DNA from: CAYPNF01 sp964411985
GTDB taxonomy: Bacteria > Verrucomicrobiota > Verrucomicrobiia > Limisphaerales > J093
NCBI GenBank assembly: GCA_964411985.1
Contig: CAYPNF010000018.1
Span: forward strand, 69,387-133,386
DNA length: 64,000 nucleotides
Direction: 5' to 3'
Part shown: positions 32,108 to 38,915 of the stretch, in pieces
Layout: every line of letters starts with the position of its first letter
Position numbering within the stretch: position 1 is the first letter of the stretch
Made by a program: the position numbers and the translations under genes
Notes under the pieces: model-generated
Told to the model about the DNA's origin: nothing
The model's input: only the letters and a program-made list of their open reading frames with translations
Database searches by the model: none

Positions 32108-34387
32108 ATGAACTCCATGTCCTACAAAGCGTTCGTCCCTATCACCGGCCTTTGCCTTCTGCTGGGGCCTGCTGCCTTTGCGCAAGATGCGGCCCCGGCG
32201 GACCGAAATGCCGTCAATACCGCCATGCACCCAGGCGATATGATGGCCGACTCGCCGGTTACGTTTCCCAAGGAAGGAGCGTTACCTGCCAAATATCCGC
32301 CGGACGTAAAGGATTACGCTGAGCCGTCGGAGAGGGACTACTACATTTTTAGCACGCCGTGCCGCTCGCTGGCCCAGATCGCGGCAATTCAGAAGGCTAT
32401 GCCACCCGGCCAGTTCACCCAACCGCCTGCCGACTGGACGCATCTCCGGCGTACGCGCCGGATCCTCACCGAGGGCGGCGACCTTCGCTTGCTCGCGCTG
32501 GGCGACAGTATCGTCAACGACACCATGCGCTCGGGTTGGGTGGCGCAGTTGCAGGAGGCTTACCCTAAGGCGCGCATCCAGGCCACGGTCTATGTGCGGG
32601 GCGCCGGCGGCTGCCAGCATTACCGTGAGGAAGGCCGCGTGGACAAGTACATTCTCGCGAGGAAACCGGACTTGGTCTACATCGGCGGCATCAGCCAGAA
32701 GGATGTCCGGAGCATCGGGGAGGTGATCCGACAGTTGCGCGCGGGCTTGCCGGAGGTCGAAATCCTGCTCGCCACCGGCACCTTTGGTACAGCAGACCCT
32801 CGCGATCCCGCCGCGCTGGCCAAGGCGCCGCACTCGGGTACCGGCCCCTACGGCGAGTCACTCAAGGCGCTGGCTGCCGAGCAGCGCTGCGCGTACCTCG
32901 ACATGACCGGTCCGTGGGCGGAATACATTCGGTCGTCGAAGGTGCACCCGCATCTTTTCTACCGCGACGTGGTCCATGCCAACGAGTTTGGAGAGCAGAT
33001 TCTCGCCAAAATCATGATGGCATTCTGGACAGCGCCGGATCATCCGGAGTTCACTTGGCTACCCCAGCGGTTGGAGTGGTACCAGGACCTCAAGTTCGGT
33101 TTTATGATGCACTGGGCACCCTACAGCCAATGGGGTTGCATCGAGTCCTGGCCGCTTGTGGAAGAGGACAAGTTCGGTCGGCCCGATGATTTGAAAGCCT
33201 GGACGGAGCGTGGCAAGGACATGGAGCGGTTCACCCGGGACTACTGGGCGTTACCTAAGACGTTCAACCCGGTGAAATTCGATCCGCGTAAGTGGGCCGA
33301 CGCCGCCAAAAGGGCCGGCATGAAATACGTCGTATTTACCACCAAACACCACGATGGCTTCGCCATGTTCGACACCAAACTCAGCAACTACCGCATCACG
33401 GCACCAGACGTGCCGTTCCACGCGAACAAGCGCGCCAACGCGGTGCGCGAGGTTTTCAACAGTTTTCGCAAAGATGGCTTTGCCATCGGCGCGTATTTCT
33501 CGAAGTCCGACTGGCATTGCCCATATTACTGGGACCCCGCCCAACCGGCAAAGACGCGCAATCCGAACTACGATCCGCTGGCCCAGCCAGACAAATGGCG
33601 TGGCTTCGTGGACTTTGCTCATGGGCAGATCGCGGAGTTGATGACCGGCTACGGCCCGATCGACATTCTCTGGCTCGACGGTGGACAGGTGCGACCGCCG
33701 CAGCAGGATTTCCAGATGGACGGCCTCGCCACGATGGCCCGGCAGCACCAGCCCCGGCTCATCATCGTGGATCGAACGGTGGGCGGCCGTTTTGAGAACT
33801 ACCACACTCCGGAGCAGGAGGTACCCGAGAAACCGCTGCCCTACGTCTGGGAGACCTGCATGACCATGGGCGATCAGTGGTCATTCAAGCCAAACGACAA
33901 CTACAAGTCCACGCACAAGCTCATCCATCTGCTGGTGGACATCGTGGGTAAGGGCGGCAACTTCCTATTGAACGTCGGCCCGCAACCGGATGGCGAACTG
34001 CCGCCGGTTGCCGTCCAGCGGATGAAGGAGATCGGCGCCTGGATGAAGGTGAATGGCGAAGCCATCTATGGCACGCGACCGATTGCGCCCTACAAGGAGG
34101 GTCAGGTGGTATTCACGCGGAAGGGGAAATCGGTATACGCCATTTACCTGACTCCGCGTGAAGGTGACGGCCTGCCCTCGACTGTCCGTTTCAAATCACT
34201 TCGACCCAAGGCCGGGTCCACGGTTCGGATGCTGGGCGTCAAGGCCCCATTGAAATGGCAAACCAACCCAGTGGGGGAAACGGTCATCGAGATTCCGTCG
34301 GCTATCATTTCCGCTCCGCCAAGCCAACACGCCTTTGCCATCCGTTTCGAGCCGGAGCATGCCGGGACTTTCGGGGTTCTCCCTTGA
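32108..34387 (+). CDS. Secreted SGNH hydrolase-GH29 alpha-L-fucosidase fusion
   Basis: This 759-residue protein has a signal peptide ending AAFAQ. ATG 32117 may be the ancestral start, because only that ATG is conserved in the remnant at 29397. Residues about 120-310 are an SGNH/GDSL-type hydrolase: GDSIVND contains nucleophile Ser134, and DVVHANEFG supplies Asp287 and His290. The usual GxND block is replaced by GGISQ. Residues about 325-740 are GH29: DLKFGFMMHWAPYS, KHHDGF (from Lys413), IDILWLDGG with nucleophile Asp524, and DIVGKGGNFLLNVGPQPDGEL. The fusion suggests removal of an ester group, such as acetyl, together with release of fucose. The SGNH part could also be inactive. The last third is separated from the next intact gene by a GH28 remnant. 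Confidence 0.92.
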   Translation: MNSMSYKAFVPITGLCLLLGPAAFAQDAAPADRNAVNTAMHPGDMMADSPVTFPKEGALPAKYPPDVKDYAEPSERDYYIFSTPCRSLAQIAAIQKAMPPGQFTQPPADWTHLRRTRRILTEGGDLRLLALGDSIVNDTMRSGWVAQLQEAYPKARIQATVYVRGAGGCQHYREEGRVDKYILARKPDLVYIGGISQKDVRSIGEVIRQLRAGLPEVEILLATGTFGTADPRDPAALAKAPHSGTGPYGESLKALAAEQRCAYLDMTGPWAEYIRSSKVHPHLFYRDVVHANEFGEQILAKIMMAFWTAPDHPEFTWLPQRLEWYQDLKFGFMMHWAPYSQWGCIESWPLVEEDKFGRPDDLKAWTERGKDMERFTRDYWALPKTFNPVKFDPRKWADAAKRAGMKYVVFTTKHHDGFAMFDTKLSNYRITAPDVPFHANKRANAVREVFNSFRKDGFAIGAYFSKSDWHCPYYWDPAQPAKTRNPNYDPLAQPDKWRGFVDFAHGQIAELMTGYGPIDILWLDGGQVRPPQQDFQMDGLATMARQHQPRLIIVDRTVGGRFENYHTPEQEVPEKPLPYVWETCMTMGDQWSFKPNDNYKSTHKLIHLLVDIVGKGGNFLLNVGPQPDGELPPVAVQRMKEIGAWMKVNGEAIYGTRPIAPYKEGQVVFTRKGKSVYAIYLTPREGDGLPSTVRFKSLRPKAGSTVRMLGVKAPLKWQTNPVGETVIEIPSAIISAPPSQHAFAIRFEPEHAGTFGVLP

Positions 34388-34406
34388 ACGACCGAGTCTA
34401 GACCCA

Positions 34407-34767
34407 GTGCCGCCAGGATTGACCCCGTGTTCGAACCTGGCGGTGAACATCGCCAACTTCACTTGCACGAACGTCAGCACGTTCAGCCTCCATCTCGAAA
34501 GACCCGTGAAGGCCCTGACCGTCCGCCCGAAGAATCTTCGGATCGCAGTGACCGGCACACCCCCGGGCCTCATCACGCTGGAGGACCACGCCCAGCTCTA
34601 CCTTGCACCGGGGGCCGTGGTTTATGGAGAACTCCGTGGAAAGCCGGAGAACGCCAAGGTATTCGGACGCGGCATCCCAGATGGCAGCAAAGTGAGTTCC
34701 TCCATGGTCCAACGAAGCAGCTCCAATCCCGACGAATTCCTTTACCCGCGGGATCGTCGTTAGGTAG
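34407..34767 (+). pseudogene. GH28-like remnant with three internal deletions
   Basis: Segments match the GH28-like gene at 17550-18908 in order: PPGLTPCSNL (the SGLTTCSDL region), then NIANFTCTNVSTFSLHLERPVKALTVRPK, then PGLITLEDHAQLYLAPGAVVYGELRGKPENAKVFGRG, then the last 15 codons ending ...ACCCGCGGGATCGTCGTTAGGTAG. Three blocks are missing between them: a short one after the Cys-Ser strand, about 48 codons after IAVTG, and about 220 codons (both aspartate motifs) after SSMVQ. The first junction sits in a shared ACCTG. The start with the signal peptide is lost, and the last junction shifts the frame so the reading ends at 34763, four bases before the aligned stop. From 34768 to 34906 I see nothing further. 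Confidence 0.82.
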
Positions 34768-34906
34768 AGTCGACCTACAAAGCACTTTTCACGACTCAAC
34801 GAACAAGAACAGGATGAAAGGTAGGGTCCGGGCCCGGCTGAGGGCTTCATTCCAGGTTTCCGAACCTCGCCTGTTCACCCCGCCCAGCGAAAACCGACGA
34901 CAAGCG

Positions 34907-36772
34907 ATGCAGACAACTCTGAGAACCAGAATCATCTTGGCCTTTTTGCTTGGTGTCCGCTGTACTTTGTTGGTGGGTGATTCGCTGCCGACGCGGAGCC
35001 TCGAACCGCCGGTGATGTTGCCCGACGGAACCGAGTTCAGAACCTGGGAGCAGCCGGTGAGGTTCAGTCGGACCTACTACGTCGACCAAGCTCATCCGGA
35101 GGCTTCCGATACGAATGCCGGCACGAAGGAGCGTCCGTTGGCGACGATCAACCGGGCCGCGCAGCTCCTTCAACCAGGCGAGCGGGTGGTGGTGTTCTCT
35201 GGCACCTACCGTGAGCGGGTACGGCCAGCGCGGGGCGGTTCGGGGCCGGATCGGATGATCGCCTACGAGGCGGCGCCGGGGGCGACCGTTGTGATCAAGG
35301 GATCGAGGGTCTTCCAGCCTGTTTGGCGGCAGAGCACGGCCCTCGCAGCCACAACCTACGGGGTCTGGGAAGCCAAACTCGATCCGGCCCTCTTCGATGG
35401 CTACAATCCGTTTACCATCGACAACGTTACCCCGCAGCAGTTTGAGATCATGGACTGGGCCGCGCCGTTGCGGGGAAAAACACCCTACACTCTGCCGCGC
35501 GGCCTGGTGTTTCAGGATGGAAAGCTCCTGCGCCAGGTTGCGACGATATCGGAACTTGCGGCGGGGGAGGGTGCCTACTGGGTGGATCGGACCAACCAGG
35601 TCCTCCATATGCGACTGGCCGATGGCCGGAAGCCTGGTCAGACAAACCTAGAGATCACAACCCAGGAGACCGTGTTCGCTCCCGAGAAACCGGGCCTGGG
35701 TTACCTTCGCGTCAAGGGATTCATCATCGAGCAGGTAGGGGGGCCATTTCCCTGGGAGCAAGTCGGCGCGATTTCCACCACGCGTGGACATCACTGGCTG
35801 ATCGAGGACAACGTTGTGCGTTGGGTCAATGGCGTGGGAATGGACCTCGGAGTGCAGAGCGAGAGTTGGGAGCAACCTTCGGTGGTCGGATTTCACATTG
35901 TGCGGCGGAATGTGGTGACCGACTGCGGGATTTGTGGGATTTGCGGTTTGGGGCCTGCCCGTGGCCGCGAATTCGGCCTGCTCATTGAGGACAACGTGCT
36001 GGCGAGAAACTCCTTTCATGACGTTGAACGCCTCTACGAGACAGCCGGCATCAAGACGCATAACAACATCCGTTGCCTCATCCGCCGCAACATCATCTTC
36101 GACACGCTTCATGGCGCGGGCATCTGGATGGATTGGAACAACCAATTTTCCCGGTGCACGGGGAATCTTATCGTCGGATCGCACACGATGCACGGCGGCA
36201 TTTTCATCGAGGCGTCGTACCAGCCGAACCTGGTGGATCAGAACGTCATCTGGAACACAGATGGGCACGGCATTTACGAGCACGACTGCTCCGGCCAGGT
36301 TTTCGCCCAGAACCTGATCGGCCACAGTAGCAGGAGCGGGTTCCACCTCCACGGCAAGATCACCGACCGGCGGGTGGATGGGCGCACGATGACCTATGGC
36401 GGGCATAGAGTTCTTAACAACCTTTTGGTTCGAAATGCCAAAACCGACGAGTTCCTCGGCGACGCAAGCGAGGTGGTCCATCATAGGGAGGCTGGAGCTG
36501 GGACCCGGCTTGATTTGAGAGGTGCGGAGATTGCGTGGGACGTGCTGGAAGCCGGAAGGCATTGTCTGCCGGTGCCTGGGGTCACGCACGACTTGCTCGG
36601 CCTGCAGCGGGAAGGCAAGGAGACGTGCGCCGGACCGTTTGCTAAACCCACGGGTCGCACCCGGTGGTCGGGGCCATGGCCCGCATCGAACCGGATCACG
36701 CTTGCGTCTCCGGCCAATCTGGCACCGCCAGGGACAAAGCAGCCTTCGCCGACAACGAGCATGAAACCATGA
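34907..36772 (+). CDS. Secreted right-handed parallel beta-helix protein
   Basis: The start is placed at ATG 34907, which opens a signal peptide (MQTTLRTRIILAFLLGVRCTLL); the open frame reaches back through the GH28 remnant and ATG 34814 is an alternative. The 621-residue protein has the entry motif YYVDQAHPEASDTNAGTKERPLATI and then matches the N-terminal 600 residues of the protein at 7963 (shared LQPGERVVVFSGTYRE and ARGGS). Repeats such as DNVVRWV, RNVVTDC, RNIIFDT and QNVIWNT show beta-helix coils. It lacks the CBM9-like tail of its paralogue. The stop overlaps the URO-D-like start (ATGA at 36769-36772). Probable polysaccharide lyase or glycosidase; the active site is not evident. Confidence 0.85.
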   Translation: MQTTLRTRIILAFLLGVRCTLLVGDSLPTRSLEPPVMLPDGTEFRTWEQPVRFSRTYYVDQAHPEASDTNAGTKERPLATINRAAQLLQPGERVVVFSGTYRERVRPARGGSGPDRMIAYEAAPGATVVIKGSRVFQPVWRQSTALAATTYGVWEAKLDPALFDGYNPFTIDNVTPQQFEIMDWAAPLRGKTPYTLPRGLVFQDGKLLRQVATISELAAGEGAYWVDRTNQVLHMRLADGRKPGQTNLEITTQETVFAPEKPGLGYLRVKGFIIEQVGGPFPWEQVGAISTTRGHHWLIEDNVVRWVNGVGMDLGVQSESWEQPSVVGFHIVRRNVVTDCGICGICGLGPARGREFGLLIEDNVLARNSFHDVERLYETAGIKTHNNIRCLIRRNIIFDTLHGAGIWMDWNNQFSRCTGNLIVGSHTMHGGIFIEASYQPNLVDQNVIWNTDGHGIYEHDCSGQVFAQNLIGHSSRSGFHLHGKITDRRVDGRTMTYGGHRVLNNLLVRNAKTDEFLGDASEVVHHREAGAGTRLDLRGAEIAWDVLEAGRHCLPVPGVTHDLLGLQREGKETCAGPFAKPTGRTRWSGPWPASNRITLASPANLAPPGTKQPSPTTSMKP

Positions 36773-37812
36773 CGTCACGAGAACGAGTGCTTGCCGCGCT
36801 GCGCCACGAACAGCCGGATCGAACTCCGCGTGATTTTTGGGCGGAACCTCCGAGTTGGAGACGTCTTTTGGCCCACACCGGCCATTCCGATGAACAGTGC
36901 TTATTGGATGCCTTAGGAATTGACGTAAGGCATCTCAAGGCACCTTCCCCTGCCGAAAGAGAGGTTGCACCTGGCGTGTATCAGAACTTTTGGGGCGAAC
37001 GTTTCGTCTATAACGACACCCCATGGGGGCCGATGCGTGAGGACGTTGCAGGCGCCCTGAAGGGTACGACCCATCTGGGGGATCTGGAGTCCTTTGACTG
37101 GCCAACACCCGATTGCCTGGATCGCTCCCAGTTGGCGGCCCAATGCCGTCGCTATGATCAGCATGCGCTTCTCTACGGATTTGCAGATATCTGGCAGCGG
37201 CCCTCTTTGGTTCGAGGCTGGGAGGAGATGTTTCTGGACATGGCCGAGCGCCCCGAATGGGTACACTTCCTTTGCCGCAAGTTTACGGACTTCTATCTTG
37301 AGGACTATACCCGAGCGGCGGAGCTCACCCAAGGAAGGATTGACCTTTATCTGGTCATCAGTGACCTGGGTACGCAGCGTGGGCCTCTCATTTCCCTCCC
37401 GATGTTCCGCCAGTTTGTTGCGCCATACTTAAAGGAAATGGTCGACCTGATTCACGGTCTCGGTGGAAAAGCTATGTTTCACAGTTGCGGAAAGATTGAT
37501 TCCTTTATCCCCGACCTGATCGATTTGGGGGTAGATGTGCTGGACCCCATCCAACCTGCTGGAACGGAGATGCAGCCTGAGAATCTTAAACGCAGGTTTG
37601 GCCCCCAGCTGACCTTCCATGGAGGGATGGACATGCAGGAGTTGTTGCCTTTTGCTTCCCCGGGAAAGATTGAGCTGGAGGCCCGACGCTACTGCGAGGT
37701 GCTTGGCGATCAGGGAGGTTACATCCTTGGGCCGGCACATCTTTTCCAGCCTGACGTGCCACCGGAGAACATCCTGGCCGTGTACGGTTGTTCGAAGGCA
37801 GTACGTGCGTAG
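36769..37812 (+). CDS. URO-D-like protein with intact HSCG motif
   Basis: The 347-residue protein starts at the ATG overlapping the preceding stop and has MTSRERVLAALRHEQPDRTPRDFW, the URO-D superfamily opening. It ends with GGYILGPAHLFQPDVPPENILAVY, typical of this superfamily (the NIxAxY end). The segment KAMFHSCGKIDSFIPDLIDLGVD keeps the HxC pair that binds zinc in MtaA-type methylcobamide:thiol methyltransferases, unlike the first URO-D-like protein. A methyl-transfer role on methylated sugars or thiols is possible, but no corrinoid protein gene is visible in the window. It is the last gene of the plus-strand locus; a minus-strand gene converges 54 bases later with no clear terminator hairpin between. 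Confidence 0.87.
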   Translation: MTSRERVLAALRHEQPDRTPRDFWAEPPSWRRLLAHTGHSDEQCLLDALGIDVRHLKAPSPAEREVAPGVYQNFWGERFVYNDTPWGPMREDVAGALKGTTHLGDLESFDWPTPDCLDRSQLAAQCRRYDQHALLYGFADIWQRPSLVRGWEEMFLDMAERPEWVHFLCRKFTDFYLEDYTRAAELTQGRIDLYLVISDLGTQRGPLISLPMFRQFVAPYLKEMVDLIHGLGGKAMFHSCGKIDSFIPDLIDLGVDVLDPIQPAGTEMQPENLKRRFGPQLTFHGGMDMQELLPFASPGKIELEARRYCEVLGDQGGYILGPAHLFQPDVPPENILAVYGCSKAVRA

Positions 37813-37866
37813 TCAGGAGGAGGTCCAGGCTCTGTCCATCAGGAACACGGTCGGCCCAGTTTGACA

Positions 37867-38793
37867 TTAAATCCTGCCGCGCTCGACGACGTATCCCAAC
37901 ATTTCGCTCATGGTCAGCTTCCGTGTGCCCGGTCCGGTGCGAACATAGAACGACTCCTGTCCTGCATCGACCAGGAAAACGGGTTTGTTCGCGGGTAAGC
38001 ATTCCACCAGCAGCACCTTCGCATTTCCAGCCGGATAAAGGCCAAAACGCACGTTGGCGGCCTGCTCTGCGCCGATGTGTTGCTGGAGCCGGTTGTTTAC
38101 GTGCAACAGATACTTGTCCTCATTCTCAAAACCATCCAGATCGATCCCCAGCGGTTTGCCTTTGTCGTCCACTCCCACTACCAGACGTCCGCCGTCACTG
38201 TTCAGAAAGGCGGCGATGGTCTTCAACCAGGCAACCTCGACACCGTGATCGATTTTGTTGTCCTTCACACTCCAGCGCAAAGTCGACTTGAACTCGGTGT
38301 GGTCGTTCTCACCTTCAGCAAGGACCTGGGCGATACGCTCCGCAGGGGGGAGGGGAGGCGGTGCCATCAGTTTGCGACGCTCTTCCTGGAGTTCGACTTG
38401 CCTGCGAACTCGGGCACGGACCTCAGCTGGGTCAAAGGGTTTGGTGATGAAGTCCACGGCGCCCAGTTCGATCCCACGGACACGATCCTTGGGATCCTGC
38501 AAGCTAGAGAGGAAGATGATGGGAAGATCTTTGGTAGCCGCTTCGCCACGCAGATGATGACAGATGGCAAAGCCGTCCATCTCTGGCATCATCACGTCCA
38601 GAAGGATCAAATGGGGGTTCCGCTCGCGAGCCAATGTGATTGCATCGGCCGCCTTTGTAGCGCAAATCAGCTGGTACGGCGCTCCGCTCAACGCCGCGTT
38701 CAGTACGTGAAGGCAACTCGGTTCGTCGTCCACCAGTAGGACAGCCGGCCTGTTGGAAAGGTTCGCGCTGGATACCGGTTCAATGGCTTGCAT
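37867..38793 (-). CDS. Response regulator receiver fused to AlbA-type DNA-binding domain
   Basis: From ATG 38793 the protein has 308 residues; an upstream GTG at 38883 would add 30 unrelated residues. Residues about 15-135 are a receiver domain with the acid pair LVDDE, phospho-acceptor Asp66 in LLDVMMPEMDG, and Lys118 in ITKPF. After a proline-rich linker (about 140-155), residues 160-308 form an AlbA_2/Schlafen-type domain: HTEFKSTLRW and AAFLNSDGGRLVVGVDDKGKPLGI. AlbA_2 domains bind nucleic acid and occur in ATP-dependent regulators, but their fusion to a receiver is uncommon. A phosphorylation-controlled nucleic-acid-binding output is the likely role. No kinase is adjacent; the hybrid kinase at 47306 is the nearest. 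Confidence 0.9.
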   Translation of the reverse strand: MQAIEPVSSANLSNRPAVLLVDDEPSCLHVLNAALSGAPYQLICATKAADAITLARERNPHLILLDVMMPEMDGFAICHHLRGEAATKDLPIIFLSSLQDPKDRVRGIELGAVDFITKPFDPAEVRARVRRQVELQEERRKLMAPPPLPPAERIAQVLAEGENDHTEFKSTLRWSVKDNKIDHGVEVAWLKTIAAFLNSDGGRLVVGVDDKGKPLGIDLDGFENEDKYLLHVNNRLQQHIGAEQAANVRFGLYPAGNAKVLLVECLPANKPVFLVDAGQESFYVRTGPGTRKLTMSEMLGYVVERGRI

Positions 38794-38808
38794 AGAGACA
38801 GTCCATGA

Positions 38809-38825
38809 TAACGGTCCCTCCGTTA
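38809..38825. promoter_or_regulatory. Short inverted repeat upstream of the response regulator gene
   Basis: TAACGG and CCGTTA form a perfect 6-bp inverted repeat around a 5-base centre, 16 bases upstream of ATG 38793. It could be an operator or only a chance palindrome. The 12-base sequence GCCGTCACTCTG also occurs twice in the same spacer (38831-38842 and 38876-38887). Confidence 0.25.
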
Positions 38826-38915
38826 ACACAGCCGTCACTCTGAGACAAGCGCTTTTGCCGCTTCCGGGGACGCTTGCCGTCACTCTGCTTTGCCCTCGTG
38901 GAGGTCGTCTCCGCT

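Noticed and set aside
29696..32230. 844-codon open frame on the minus strand opposite the FAD oxidoreductase
   Set aside because: It mirrors the high-GC third-position bias of the real gene, has no domain resemblance, and overlaps two genes and a remnant.
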